NCBI GenBank assembly: GCA_003538625.1
Contig: DPRR01000006.1
Location: 522,826-586,825 of the forward strand
Origin: Ignavibacteriales bacterium
GTDB taxonomy: Bacteria > Bacteroidota > Ignavibacteria > Ignavibacteriales > Ignavibacteriaceae
Length of the DNA stretch: 64,000 bases
Direction: 5' to 3'
Both the position numbers and the translations under genes were made by a program. Below are positions 17,774-26,504 of this stretch, piece after piece (within the stretch, counting starts at the first letter, position 1; every line of letters begins with the position of its first letter). The notes beneath the pieces are model-generated. The model was not told the origin of the DNA and did not search any database. It saw nothing but the letters and a program-made list of their open reading frames with translations.

Positions 17774-17802
17774 TTTATTGTCCTTCTTTCATTTATACTT
17801 TT

Positions 17803-18219
17803 TCAGTGATGAGAATCGTGATCAGATTTATCCATAGATTCATTTGAATCTTCCATCATATTACCATCCTTCTTTCCCATGCAACAACTTTTCTGATTCA
17901 TCATACCATCTCCCATCATTCCTTCACTATTCATCATATTCATCATCATTTTGTGCATTCCCTGATTTTCCATCATCATACTACACATTTGCATCATACC
18001 TTTGTCATCATCCTTAGTATAACTCATCATTTTTCCCATCATTTGCATTCTCATTGTGCTGTCTGCAGCAATTTTATCCATACATTTTTCCATATCATTA
18101 TGCTGCATAGTCAGTTTTGTTTCATTCTTTTCCTCTGGATTATCTTGAGCAAATGAAGAGGAAGTGAGAGTAAAAAGAAGCCCAATTATAGAAACTGCTA
18201 ATAAATTTTTCTTTAACAT
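17803..18219 (-). CDS. secreted Met-rich copper-binding protein
   Basis: The 138-residue protein has a signal peptide (1-24, ending SFAQ). The mature part is dominated by MM, MxxM and GMM clusters plus two cysteines (SCCMGK) and a His-rich end (DHDSHH). Such Met motifs bind Cu(I) in the periplasm. It is the first gene of the copA operon and lies downstream of a sigma-54-like promoter and an upstream dyad. No enzyme domain is seen. Confidence 0.75.
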   Translation of the reverse strand: MLKKNLLAVSIIGLLFTLTSSSFAQDNPEEKNETKLTMQHNDMEKCMDKIAADSTMRMQMMGKMMSYTKDDDKGMMQMCSMMMENQGMHKMMMNMMNSEGMMGDGMMNQKSCCMGKKDGNMMEDSNESMDKSDHDSHH

Positions 18220-18263
18220 TATATCACCTTTAGTTTTAATTTATATATTGTTGTTTTATAATA

Positions 18264-18280
18264 TGACAATAGAAATGCCA
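18264..18280 (-). promoter_or_regulatory. sigma-54-like -24/-12 promoter of the copA operon
   Basis: On the minus strand the sequence is TGGCATTTCTATTGTCA. It has the conserved GG of the -24 element and, ten bases later, GT in place of the usual GC at -12. The predicted transcription start is near 18255, about 36 bases before the ATG of the Met-rich gene. It is one of four such sites, each paired with an upstream dyad. Confidence 0.5.
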
Positions 18281-18338
18281 ACAAAAACTTTTGTTTTTAA
18301 TTCAAATAGAGCGTTTTTTAGTGGGAGGATTTAAAAAA

Positions 18339-18354
18339 CTTAAAAATATTTAAG
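18339..18354. promoter_or_regulatory. upstream activator dyad, copy 1
   Basis: CTTAAAAATATTTAAG is nearly palindromic and shares the 14-mer TTAAAAATATTTAA exactly with copies at about 27706 and 45541. It lies about 90 bases upstream of the predicted start of the copA operon, the normal distance for an NtrC-class activator site. I infer that it is bound by the response regulator at 29915-31276. Confidence 0.55.
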
Positions 18355-18491
18355 AATTTGAAAGTTTAAATCTTCTAACAGGTATGAAGAACCGTTAGTA
18401 GTTCAAATACAAGCCCATTGAACTAAAATATAGATGAATAATTACAATGTTGGCAATAGCAGAAATATCATAATTTATTCTTCTTTCATAT

Positions 18492-18881
18492 TTATGGAAG
18501 ACTATCTATAACTCCGATTAGCTTATCCTTTATTTCCTCTGCAATTTTAAGAAGATCTTCATTATGAACAGCCTGCATAGATGATATAGGATTGACAGCT
18601 GCCACTTCAATTTGGTTAGCAGATTGCTCGATTACTATTACGTTACAGGGAAGCATAGTTCCAATTTTATCTTCTGCCTGCAATGCTTTATATGCGTAAG
18701 GAGGATTACAGGCACCAAGTATTTTGTATTTCTTGAAATCAACGTCCAGTTTCTTTTTCAATGTTTCTTTTACATCGATCTCTGTTAAGATACCGAAGCC
18801 CTCTTGTTTAAGTGCAACTTCCGTTTTACGCAAAACGTTCTCAAAACTATCATCTATAATTTTACTATAATAATAGCTCAT
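18492..18881 (-). CDS. DUF302 family protein
   Basis: The 129-residue protein matches DUF302: a start with a helix of the 'SFENVLRKTEVALKQEGFGILTE' type, then KYKILGACNPPYAYKALQAE, then LPCNVIVIEQ, a set of motifs I know from this family. DUF302 proteins often lie beside metal resistance genes; the conserved Cys residues (in GACNPP and LPCN) might bind metal. Function is not established. It has its own AGGAGAA ribosome binding site and its own promoter region (18882-19007). Confidence 0.8.
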   Translation of the reverse strand: MSYYYSKIIDDSFENVLRKTEVALKQEGFGILTEIDVKETLKKKLDVDFKKYKILGACNPPYAYKALQAEDKIGTMLPCNVIVIEQSANQIEVAAVNPISSMQAVHNEDLLKIAEEIKDKLIGVIDSLP

Positions 18882-19007
18882 TTAATTCTCCTTTCAATTG
18901 TTTCATTAAATTTCAAAGAAAGTTCTTTTGAAAAATTATAAGTCAGTTTTATTTCTTTTTCTAAAATTAGGATTAGCATAATTATCCGTCGGGATCTAAT
19001 AAGAAAT

Positions 19008-19388
19008 TTATTTTTTATCTCTTCCCATCATTCGTCCCTCCCACATTTGATTCCCCATCATATCACCACTCTTCATATAGTTCTGCATATGGTCCATCAT
19101 ACCAGGATACTGAGCCATCATATCATACATTTCTTTCATCATAAGGGAATCTCGTTGAACATAATCAAACATCTGCTGCATCATATATTGCCGGGTATCA
19201 GTCCTTTCCATCATTTGGTCAATATAATCATGTCTCCAGTCTTCATTATCCATCATCTGGGTCATTATTTTATCATGTGCTTCAGGATCGTGAAACATTG
19301 AGTCATAATCAGTTTCACTCGTACAGGATAAAATGTAAAATGATATGAGCAATAAAACAGGTACAATGGAAATTATTCTGAGTCTCAT
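19008..19388 (-). CDS. Met-rich lipoprotein
   Basis: The 126-residue protein has a signal ending YILSC with Cys22 as the probable lipidation site. The mature chain is an acidic, helical, Met-rich sequence with repeated MMD, QMM and MMEx motifs and no cysteine. It probably chelates Cu(I) or Ag(I) at an envelope membrane. It resembles the Met-rich proteins at 17803-18219 and 58706-59188 in composition but not clearly in alignment. A GGAGGC ribosome binding site precedes the ATG. Confidence 0.7.
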   Translation of the reverse strand: MRLRIISIVPVLLLISFYILSCTSETDYDSMFHDPEAHDKIMTQMMDNEDWRHDYIDQMMERTDTRQYMMQQMFDYVQRDSLMMKEMYDMMAQYPGMMDHMQNYMKSGDMMGNQMWEGRMMGRDKK

Positions 19389-19668
19389 AGCGTTGCCTCC
19401 TTATGGATTGATTGAACAAGCATATTATTTATTTGTTTTTATAAGTGCTGAATCGAATTTAGAAACACACTATTTACTTGTTTTAGATTAAAAATATCCT
19501 TTCAGAATACACTTATTTTTTATCATGGTACTAATAATTTTTACCAAAGAAAAAAACAGTTCCTAAATATTGTTATTGAGCAACTATTAGTTTTCATTAT
19601 TTTTTATTTTAAGAATCCTTTATTGTATCCAACTAGAATTAATTACTAAATCGATTATCTAAAATAAC

Positions 19669-19977
19669 CTATTCATCAGGATTTTTTTTATAAATAGTAA
19701 GAAGCAAAATTCCGAGTAGTGAACCAAATAAGGCTCCGTCCAGAAAAGCGAAAATAAAACCTAAAAGAACTGAGCTAAGATTAATATGTAGCAACCTTGC
19801 TATCAGAAAAATAAAATCATCATTAAACATTCTTGTCATACCGTGAAAAATAGAAACAAGCAAATAAATAATTGACCAAACGATGCCGTAAGCAATTGAA
19901 GTGGTCAACAATAGTAAGGTGGAAATTTTCATTTTAAAAATCTTATTTATATCAAGATTCAGTCGTGATGCTGACAA
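19669..19977 (-). CDS. small membrane protein of unknown function
   Basis: The 102-residue product has two or three hydrophobic segments (about 16-45, 53-68 and 72-96) with an arginine between them. No cysteine, histidine cluster or known motif is seen. It is the last gene of the minus-strand series that begins at 23969. The 280 bases after it (19389-19668) contain no gene. Confidence 0.55.
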   Translation of the reverse strand: MSASRLNLDINKIFKMKISTLLLLTTSIAYGIVWSIIYLLVSIFHGMTRMFNDDFIFLIARLLHINLSSVLLGFIFAFLDGALFGSLLGILLLTIYKKNPDE

Positions 19978-20016
19978 TTAACATTTTAACTGTTCTTTTC
20001 ACTTTTCTGCAAATCG

Positions 20017-20211
20017 TTATTTCTGCATAGACGGACATTCAACAGTTCCATAAGAGCAAAACACACAGCAGTCACCCTCTTTAGGTCTTATAATCTTTTC
20101 GCAGTTTGTGCACTTATAGAAAAACTGGCAAGCATCAACCGGCATCGTTTCTTCTTTTTCAAAAGCGCAGAAAGGACATCGAAGTATTGATTGATAAATA
20201 ATATTACTCAT
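20017..20211 (-). CDS. GDCCVxC-domain small cysteine protein
   Basis: The frame extends to 20256, but the Met at 20211 gives a start that matches the family. The product of about 64 residues has CPFC, CxxC (KCTNC) and the signature GDCCVFCSYG. This is the GDCCVxC family of small, sometimes selenocysteine-containing proteins found with metal resistance genes. All positions here are Cys. A paralogue with the same spacing lies at 39363-39578. It probably binds metal; no enzyme activity can be assigned. Confidence 0.75.
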   Translation of the reverse strand: MSNIIYQSILRCPFCAFEKEETMPVDACQFFYKCTNCEKIIRPKEGDCCVFCSYGTVECPSMQK

Positions 20212-20265
20212 AAAGACATACCGTTGGATTTTCAATTCGCAATTCGAAATCCACAATCCGAAATA

Positions 20266-20466
20266 TCAATGATGATGCTGATTTTCATCTTTTATTTTTT
20301 CCCGGCTCTGTGAAGATTCATCTTCATTTTGATCGTGCCCTTTATGCGAACCGTGAGAATGACCACCGCAGCCGCCCATTCCGCCGCCGCCGTGAGCACC
20401 GTGCCCTCTGTGCATAAAAAACATTATAGCTGCGAATATGATTATATATATTAATGTTTCAGACAT
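20266..20466 (-). CDS. small membrane protein with His/Gly-rich tail
   Basis: The Met at 20466 (MSETLIYIII) is the better start, with AGGAGAT-like sequence upstream; the frame could begin at 20487. One membrane segment (about 3-17) is followed by HRGHGAHGGGGMGGCGGHSH and a polar His-tipped tail. The His-rich region probably binds divalent metal at the membrane surface. It resembles other small 'helix plus His tail' proteins of metal islands, including the one at 23817-23969. Confidence 0.65.
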   Translation of the reverse strand: MSETLIYIIIFAAIMFFMHRGHGAHGGGGMGGCGGHSHGSHKGHDQNEDESSQSREKIKDENQHHH

Positions 20467-20512
20467 TTTATCATCTCCTTTATCCAACTAACTGAATCCA
20501 TTATTTTCTTTT

Positions 20513-20965
20513 CTAACTCACTTTTGATACAAAAATCTGATCTTCTTTTAAACTTACATTGTACTGAGTTAATGGTCTTGGTGGTGGTCCCGCTATATTA
20601 ATTCCATTTAAATTGTAATGACCATTATGACAGGCACACCAAATATGTTGGAAATCTTCACGATATTGTACAGTGCAATCTAAGTGAGTGCATATAGCCG
20701 TGAATGCTCTTAATTCCCCCTGTGGTGTATTAATAAGAATTCCGGGTTTATTTCCGAACTTAAAAATTTTCCCGCTGTTTGATTTTAGTTCGCCGACCAT
20801 ACCGGCCATAACAGAAGTTGGTATGGGTTCAGAAGATTTAGGTGGAATTAAAAACTTTACGACAGGATATATAACCGAAAAAGCAAATGCTGCAAAACTT
20901 CCACCAAGAAAATATTTAAGAAAATTTCTTCTCGATCTTTTACTTTTATTAACATTTTTTCCCAT
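20513..20965 (-). CDS. Rieske [2Fe-2S] protein, Tat-exported
   Basis: The frame opens at 21061, but the Met at 20965 is chosen because it is followed by KSKRSRRNFLKYF, a Tat-type signal and membrane anchor, and because the longer version would overlap the previous gene. The 150-residue product has CTHLDC (Cys92, His94, Cys97) and CACH (Cys110, Cys112, His113). Cys92, His94, Cys110 and His113 would bind the cluster, with Cys97-Cys112 as the disulfide. No cytochrome b gene is adjacent; instead an FAD-dependent oxidoreductase lies 20 bases upstream. Confidence 0.88.
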   Translation of the reverse strand: MGKNVNKSKRSRRNFLKYFLGGSFAAFAFSVIYPVVKFLIPPKSSEPIPTSVMAGMVGELKSNSGKIFKFGNKPGILINTPQGELRAFTAICTHLDCTVQYREDFQHIWCACHNGHYNLNGINIAGPPPRPLTQYNVSLKEDQIFVSKVS

Positions 20966-20985
20966 TGTATTATCTCCGAATCTAA

Positions 20986-22140
20986 CTAACAGACTTCTGT
21001 TGAAGCATGAGCAAGCTTGCCATGCCTGCACCAAACGCAATCGCAATGTTCGTGCATACACTGCTTATCAATTAATCTGGTTTTATACCATCTCCGTGCT
21101 AAAGAATAAATTATTTTTTTACTTATTGAAGAGTTATAATGTTTTCTTAATGCCGGAATTACATCATCCATTGATTTCATTTTATTAAGGACAAAAGTAT
21201 ATCCCGGATTATATAAGTGAGCAAATAACCACCGGTTTGCCAGCGAAGTTTGAAGCTTTGGGAAGAGATACCTTTCACACAAAGCATAATAATCTTGTTT
21301 ATGAATTATACTTTGTGCAGCATAATAACCGGAAAGCATCGCATATTTGATCCCAAATCCCCAAAGTGCATCCTGGAATCCGGCATTTTCACCCGCATAT
21401 AAAATTTTATCATCCTTAGAGATGATCGGTTCATTAAAAAAATTTACGAATCCGCCAAACTCTTTCGGCTCAAAAACATCAATATCTATAGCAGATTTTA
21501 ATACTCTTAGTGATCTTTCATAGTATAGCTTTTCATTCTTAAAATCTTCAAACATACAGGTTGCAAAAGTTGCTTTCCCATTGTTCACTAGCAGGTAAGC
21601 ATAAGCTTTCGGAGCAATCTTATTGTTAACAAAACCTATAAATTGATTTTTAAGTGATGTTTTAAATACCATTCCTTTAGCTATTGCATCTGCAGCTTTG
21701 GGTCCTGTGCCAACTATTGTGGTTTTACTATCAACCGAATCTAATTTCTGACCCCAGAGAATATTAACCCCAATTTCCTCAGCTTGTGTTCTCAAACCCT
21801 GGTCTAATGAATTATCATTAGAACCTCGTTCGATTAAATAGAAAAGCGGTCGTGATGTATTCACCTGAGTCTTTTGAAGTTTTGGTCCGTAAAACAAACC
21901 ATCGTTTCCCGAATAAGGATGACACAAGAAATTAATTTTGATGCCGATCCGGCTTAATATCTTCAACGTATCTTCTTCATCAGTCCAATTCTCCAGCCCT
22001 TGAAAATCACCGTTAAATCTTAATCCAACATCATTGTTTTGTTCAAATAAATTAACATCGTAGCCATTTTTAGCCAGAGTAATTGCCGCTGTTAAACCAG
22101 CCGGACCGGCACCAACCACTGTTACCGCTTTTTCTTTCAT
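20986..22140 (-). CDS. FAD-dependent oxidoreductase with Cys/His-rich tail
   Basis: The 384-residue protein starts with a Rossmann FAD site (VVGAGPAGLTAA, residues 8-19) followed by Glu at the end of the second strand (LFEQ). It resembles geranylgeranyl-reductase/lycopene-cyclase-like flavoproteins in overall pattern (RSLRVLKSAI, YAGENAGFQDALWGFGIKYA). The last 25 residues are unusual: CMHEHCDCVWCRHGK, with further cysteine at the C-terminus, looks like an added metal or Fe-S site. It lies directly before the Rieske gene, which suggests electron transfer between them. The substrate is unknown. Confidence 0.75.
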   Translation of the reverse strand: MKEKAVTVVGAGPAGLTAAITLAKNGYDVNLFEQNNDVGLRFNGDFQGLENWTDEEDTLKILSRIGIKINFLCHPYSGNDGLFYGPKLQKTQVNTSRPLFYLIERGSNDNSLDQGLRTQAEEIGVNILWGQKLDSVDSKTTIVGTGPKAADAIAKGMVFKTSLKNQFIGFVNNKIAPKAYAYLLVNNGKATFATCMFEDFKNEKLYYERSLRVLKSAIDIDVFEPKEFGGFVNFFNEPIISKDDKILYAGENAGFQDALWGFGIKYAMLSGYYAAQSIIHKQDYYALCERYLFPKLQTSLANRWLFAHLYNPGYTFVLNKMKSMDDVIPALRKHYNSSISKKIIYSLARRWYKTRLIDKQCMHEHCDCVWCRHGKLAHASTEVC

Positions 22141-22144
22141 ATCA

Positions 22145-22441
22145 TTAAATTTTTATTACCGAATCCTCGCTTCCAAAAGGATTAGGTATTTGTCCATCTG
22201 CATCAGGATCATTTTCCCAGCGGGAATTATCAATGCAATAACGAAACTTATATTCTGTTCCTGCTTCGAGTTTTACTGTCGTAGTTAGAGTACCTTCTTC
22301 ATTTTTCTTCATCGGGGTTGATTCCGGATCCCAATCATTGAAATTTCCACATAAGCAAGCGGATTCAGTCTCAATGCTTGCCGGAAGGGTAAATGTAACT
22401 TCGCAGCTTTTTTTATCGGCAGAATATTTTTTGTGTATCAT
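22145..22441 (-). CDS. CBM48/isoamylase early-set domain protein
   Basis: The Met at 22441 (MIHKKY) is chosen over 22468 because it fits the family start. The 98-residue product is a single immunoglobulin-like glycogen-binding domain with CLCGNFNDWDPESTPM, YKFRYCIDN and a final FGSEDSVIKI. This domain usually occurs at the N-terminus of glycogen branching enzymes and AMPK beta subunits. A stand-alone version inside a metal operon is odd, and what it binds is unclear. Confidence 0.8.
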   Translation of the reverse strand: MIHKKYSADKKSCEVTFTLPASIETESACLCGNFNDWDPESTPMKKNEEGTLTTTVKLEAGTEYKFRYCIDNSRWENDPDADGQIPNPFGSEDSVIKI

Positions 22442-22492
22442 AGCATACCTTCTTTTAAAGTTTAACAAGTATTTATTGGAAACAATTCTTTT

Positions 22493-22672
22493 TTAATGTT
22501 GATGATGCTTATCCTCATCTCCATTGTCTTTCTCAACAAATTTTTCAGGATTTTGGATAAATTGGATTTTACAAAGTGTTGTACAGAAATAGTAAGTCTT
22601 TCCTTTGTACTCTGTTTTTTCTGCTTTGGAAATATCTTTTATTTCCATTCCGCAAACAGGATCATGTGTCAT
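22493..22672 (-). CDS. YHS-domain protein, 59 residues
   Basis: ATG at 22670-22672 on the minus strand to TAA at 22493-22495 gives a 59-residue protein with DPVCGMEI at the N-terminus and TYYFCTTLCKIQFIQNPEKF, a complete small YHS domain, then a His-tipped tail (DKHHQH). A GGTGTAAA sequence precedes the start. It is one of at least five small YHS proteins in the island. Confidence 0.75.
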   Translation of the reverse strand: MTHDPVCGMEIKDISKAEKTEYKGKTYYFCTTLCKIQFIQNPEKFVEKDNGDEDKHHQH

Positions 22673-22723
22673 TTTACACCTCGTTTTTTATTAGATAATC
22701 AGTTAATTAGTTTAAATCTTTCT

Positions 22724-23080
22724 TTAATCAAATTCCGATAGGCTAAAACCAACATTATTAGCTTCAGCAGTTTTCAGCAGCCACTCTTTAGAAGCATCAG
22801 TCATAGAATTTGTATGCAGCATTATTTTAGCTACATCACTAACAAAAAATTCTGCAAGAGGTTTGGTTGAAAAGACTGCCGGATGTTCCGGTATATATTT
22901 GTTTATCATAAGATGTTCTACTGCATTCTCACAGAATTCTTTTTCAAAACCAAAATACTTCCCTATTGATAGGAACATTATTTTTTCATCCTTATGTCCA
23001 CAATTATTTTTTTTTATAATTGTTGCAAACCCTCTCAAGAATTCGCTGCGGTCTTTATATGTTATTTCTTTTAATTTCAT
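22724..23080 (-). CDS. hypothetical protein, 118 residues
   Basis: The all-helical product starts within the last codons of the upstream methyltransferase-like gene (four-base ATGA overlap), so they are co-translated. It contains two cysteines (NNCGHKD and EFCENAV) and no transmembrane segment. I recognise no family. Its operon neighbours suggest a role in metal or redox stress. Confidence 0.6.
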   Translation of the reverse strand: MKLKEITYKDRSEFLRGFATIIKKNNCGHKDEKIMFLSIGKYFGFEKEFCENAVEHLMINKYIPEHPAVFSTKPLAEFFVSDVAKIMLHTNSMTDASKEWLLKTAEANNVGFSLSEFD

Positions 23081-23754
23081 TTTTCTTCCATTGGTTTTTG
23101 ATTCAATGATATATTAGAATTCTCAACAAGCTGCTTCCATTTCCCTTTCATTGGAATGAACATTGGCACTTGCCGTTTGTATTCAAGATATGCCTCCCCA
23201 AACTTCTCAGTCGTCTTCTGTTCCTCCTTGCGTGCAAGCTTGTAATATGCAAACACAATAATTGGAAATAATCCCACGGAGAACAATGTAGGCCAATGCA
23301 CAACGCCTTCACCGAATAGTGCAATAAACAATCCGGTATATTGAGGATGTCGTACTATACTGTATAATCCTCCAACTGCCATCCGGTTTTCTTTATGAGC
23401 TTTGTAGAGCTCCCGCCACCCCTGAAGAAAAATACCAAAGCCGGCAAAGAGAAGTATGTACCCTGCAATCATCGAAATCATCATACCTGTTTCACCAACA
23501 CCAGCCAAAGTGGACCAGAGGTTTGCATTAAGGTAAGTGCGATCTAGTCCTAGAAAGCGAACAAGTAAGTAAATTGTAAGCGGGAAGCCGTACATTTCTG
23601 CATACAATGCAATTATAAAAGCTTGTATAAGTCCAGCGCTTGTCCATTCCCGCCACGTTTTGGGTGCGAGATACTTGTATAACAGCCAGGATGCTATTAC
23701 AATAAAGATGAGTGCAAGTGCCCATGCACCTGAATGTTCAATACCTCTTTCCAT
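23077..23754 (-). CDS. membrane methyltransferase-like protein (ICMT/PEMT fold)
   Basis: The 225-residue protein has about six membrane segments. The C-terminal half carries the signature of isoprenylcysteine carboxyl methyltransferase-like proteins: GGLYSIVRHPQYTG (residues around 128-141), then KLARKEEQKTTEKFGEAY and EYKRQVPMFIP. These bind SAM at the membrane. The family is common in copper and other metal clusters, but the substrate there is not known. Confidence 0.8.
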   Translation of the reverse strand: MERGIEHSGAWALALIFIVIASWLLYKYLAPKTWREWTSAGLIQAFIIALYAEMYGFPLTIYLLVRFLGLDRTYLNANLWSTLAGVGETGMMISMIAGYILLFAGFGIFLQGWRELYKAHKENRMAVGGLYSIVRHPQYTGLFIALFGEGVVHWPTLFSVGLFPIIVFAYYKLARKEEQKTTEKFGEAYLEYKRQVPMFIPMKGKWKQLVENSNISLNQKPMEEK

Positions 23755-23816
23755 TTCATATTCCTTTCAGTTTACTGCAGTCTTTATTTGTGTTGTTTTT
23801 ATCACACATTTGAAAA

Positions 23817-23969
23817 TTACCCACAGCAACCATGTCCGCTTTTATGATCATGGTTATCACTGTGATTATGATTGTAATCAGATTTTAATGGCTGCGGTTT
23901 CGGACTTCTTGAATTAAAATAGGCATAAGCTCCAAGCCCAACTATTATTGCTATTATTATCCAAAGCAT
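23817..23969 (-). CDS. single-helix membrane protein with His/Cys tail, 50 residues
   Basis: The frame extends to 24023, but the Met at 23969 is preferred: it is preceded by AAAGGAGAT and the predicted sigma-54 start near 23997 lies just upstream. One N-terminal membrane helix is followed by a polar linker and a tail of NHNHSDNHDHKSGHGCCG, clearly metal-binding. It heads the minus-strand operon running to 19669. Confidence 0.65.
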   Translation of the reverse strand: MLWIIIAIIVGLGAYAYFNSRSPKPQPLKSDYNHNHSDNHDHKSGHGCCG

Positions 23970-24006
23970 TTTAAATCTCCTTTCTTGATTAGATTGATTG
24001 TTAAAA

Positions 24007-24022
24007 TGCCAAAAGCAAGCCA
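24007..24022 (-). promoter_or_regulatory. sigma-54-like -24/-12 promoter
   Basis: On the minus strand the sequence TGGCTTGCTTTTGGCA has GG and GC separated by exactly ten bases, the invariant feature of sigma-54 promoters. The predicted start near 23997 lies 28 bases upstream of the gene at 23969. An activator-like dyad lies about 100 bases further upstream. Confidence 0.6.
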
Positions 24023-24094
24023 AAGAAAATGTTTAATTTTTTTGAGAATAATGGAGGATTCCCCCTCGTTGGTTTTTAAAGAATTTAAATTCTA

Positions 24095-24108
24095 TTAAAT
24101 ATTTTAAG
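24095..24108. promoter_or_regulatory. upstream activator dyad, copy 4 (diverged)
   Basis: TTAAATATTTTAAG is a slightly shortened version of the CTTAAAAATATTTAAG dyad (its reverse complement is CTTAAAATATTTAA). A second TTTAAAGAATTTAAA half-site lies at about 24076-24090, similar to paired half-sites around the other copies. It is about 104 bases upstream of the predicted start of the 23969 operon. Confidence 0.45.
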
Positions 24109-24144
24109 AGAGAGAAGTTTTCCTAAAGTTTATAAAGGCGTATC

Positions 24145-26493
24145 CTAAGTTCGTTGCAGCATCATTTTTTTTGCTGCTAATGTGACTATCAAAATTATAT
24201 ATAAAGAAATTGCAGCATAAAGCACAAAATTATAACCAACAAGTATCGCAATTGAAATTGTAAAGATCGAACTGATAAAACCTGCTATCCCTGAAATACA
24301 TAAAAGCACTGCAATTCCATTTTTAATTTTATGTTCATTCATCTCAGCTAATAAAAGTGGAAAGGGAATGCCGATAATTATTGCGGGTGCAAAGACAAGA
24401 ATAAACAAATAAAATTCAGAAACACCTGCTTCTAAATTTGGCAACATTAAAAATGCTTCAACAACAAGAATTAAAATTATTCCAAAGATAGCTAACCATA
24501 TTACTCTCAAGCGATTTTCTTTTATAAAGTTTGTAAGATAACTGCCAATTCCATTCCCTAGTAGAAATGCAAACAGCAGCAGTGAAAAAGATTTCAAAGG
24601 ATTATTCAATTGCAGATTCATTGCCTGGAATAGATATGATTCGCTGAGTATGTAAGAGAATCCTAATAGAAAAGCTACAATAGTTAAGGTTCTTAAATTT
24701 TTTCTGCTACTATCAGTCTCTTTGTGAATGTTAATGCTCATTCCCCACCGCTTCTTAAACATATAAATGGATAATCCAAATAAAATTATTCCCGCAAAAA
24801 TTAAAACATTTAGATTATCCGGAAGTCCAAACTCATAATTAAAAAAGAATGGGGAGTTATCTGTAACCGGGTGGAGATTTATTGAAGCTTTATTAGTTAC
24901 ATCGTGAAAGCTGTATTTGTTCTTGGAAATATCGTACAAAACATTATCAAACATACTCCATTCAACATTCAATCCCTGTACAACTGTATCTATTTCTATT
25001 TGCTTCGTAAAGGGAAAGAAAGAAACTCCTCTGTCCAATCCTGCCTGATGTGAAATAAAATGTCTTTCCTCAATTTCATCTTTATTGAAAGGTGTTTTCT
25101 TAATTACGAGCAAAGGCATCATTCCCTGATCTGCAACGTAAAAGTAATTGGATGCTTCAGGATTAGTTATACCGGATTTATTTTGTAAGTCAAGGTAGTT
25201 TGAAACAATCTTGTAAGTTTCTTCCCTGTTGTGCGTTGTAAAAACTATTCTTCCTTCGTCGGTTAGTATTTGCAGATAATCTTTCAACGCTTCTTCTGTG
25301 AATAAATAATTCTCGGTAAGATTAACAAAATCGGTTGAGCGACCACCCTTTGTAATAGGAATTGTAAGAAAGATTAAATCATACTTGTTTTTGGTATTCC
25401 TTACAAAATTTCTTCCTTCACCAACAATTACATTGATGTTAGGTTTTCCAGCAAAGGTAGATTTGTTGTATTTTTTCATAAATTCAACAAAGGTAGGATT
25501 CACTTCTATAGCATCTATCTGCTTTGTTTTACCGAAAAAAGCAGCGGCAATATCAATACCGCCGCCGGGACCAATAATTAAAGCAGAATCTTTTTCAGAA
25601 TCTCTTAAAAAATTAAATTCAAAAAACATATTTGAGTGCATCAAGGTATGAAACAATTTTTCTTTATCTTTTTCTAATTCAGAAATACTGACAACTTGCG
25701 TTCCGGCAGCCCCGTCAATAAACATAGACATTGAAGTCGTAGAATCGGGATAGAAAAATTTTACAAGGTCGGTTCTTCCAAAAGAATTCCATCTGCTTTC
25801 AACAGTAGTTGTTTTAACGGATGGATTACTTTTTAATCGAAGTAAATCTTTATCGGACGATTTTGCTATACTTATATCAATGTTTGGAGTTAAAAAAATC
25901 AGATAAAGAGACGCGAGTACTATGGAAGCCGTTGTTAGAATAAATCCTTTTCTTTTAACAAGCGGAATGGAAAGAAATGAAGCAATAGAAAAGACAATAA
26001 GAATTGTTGCAAGAGATTGAACTATGCTAAATGTGTTTAGTAAAAATAAACCAAGCAAAGAACCTCCGGCAGCACCCATCATATCAAACGCATAAAGTGT
26101 CCTGCTTTTTTCTCCGTTAGATTGAAATATAGAAGCGGTAATAATTCCAACTAAAAAGAAAGTAACACTTGCAAGAATAATGTATATAATTAAACCAACC
26201 GAACCACTGCCGATGCTTTCAACAGAAGGCAAAATAAAAATTGCAGCAATACTTACCGGGAACAGCAATTGAAGAATTATAAAATATTTGGTGATTGAAA
26301 GAGAACCTTTTATCGCAAGACGAGAAGCATAAAGCTGTCCTAATGCAAGTGCAAGTATTGCAAAGGCAATTATTATGAAAACAAAATGATATGCAAGCGC
26401 ATAAGAAAATATTCTTGCGAGGATTATTTCAAAACTTAAAGTAGAAAGCGAGAGTAGAAAAATTATTGAAAATGGTTTTAGATTTTTAGTCAT
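24145..26493 (-). CDS. membrane-embedded spermidine synthase-like protein
   Basis: The 782-residue protein has an N-terminal block of about seven membrane helices, a soluble SAM-binding domain and a C-terminal block of about seven helices. The soluble domain shows ALIIGPGGGIDIAAAFFG and IDAIEVNPTFVEFM (around 303-335), the Rossmann motifs of the SpeE-like family. The fused membrane parts place it with the large 'SpeE-like integral membrane' proteins. A polyamine product is not assured. It is the last gene of a three-gene operon with a YHS protein and a triplicated-repeat membrane protein. Confidence 0.8.
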   Translation of the reverse strand: MTKNLKPFSIIFLLSLSTLSFEIILARIFSYALAYHFVFIIIAFAILALALGQLYASRLAIKGSLSITKYFIILQLLFPVSIAAIFILPSVESIGSGSVGLIIYIILASVTFFLVGIITASIFQSNGEKSRTLYAFDMMGAAGGSLLGLFLLNTFSIVQSLATILIVFSIASFLSIPLVKRKGFILTTASIVLASLYLIFLTPNIDISIAKSSDKDLLRLKSNPSVKTTTVESRWNSFGRTDLVKFFYPDSTTSMSMFIDGAAGTQVVSISELEKDKEKLFHTLMHSNMFFEFNFLRDSEKDSALIIGPGGGIDIAAAFFGKTKQIDAIEVNPTFVEFMKKYNKSTFAGKPNINVIVGEGRNFVRNTKNKYDLIFLTIPITKGGRSTDFVNLTENYLFTEEALKDYLQILTDEGRIVFTTHNREETYKIVSNYLDLQNKSGITNPEASNYFYVADQGMMPLLVIKKTPFNKDEIEERHFISHQAGLDRGVSFFPFTKQIEIDTVVQGLNVEWSMFDNVLYDISKNKYSFHDVTNKASINLHPVTDNSPFFFNYEFGLPDNLNVLIFAGIILFGLSIYMFKKRWGMSINIHKETDSSRKNLRTLTIVAFLLGFSYILSESYLFQAMNLQLNNPLKSFSLLLFAFLLGNGIGSYLTNFIKENRLRVIWLAIFGIILILVVEAFLMLPNLEAGVSEFYLFILVFAPAIIIGIPFPLLLAEMNEHKIKNGIAVLLCISGIAGFISSIFTISIAILVGYNFVLYAAISLYIILIVTLAAKKMMLQRT

Positions 26494-26504
26494 TTTGGTG
26501 ATCC

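Noticed and set aside
22145..22441. Fragment of a glycogen branching enzyme
   Set aside because: The domain has a clean start and stop inside the operon, and no downstream catalytic-domain remnant is visible. A stand-alone protein is the simpler reading.
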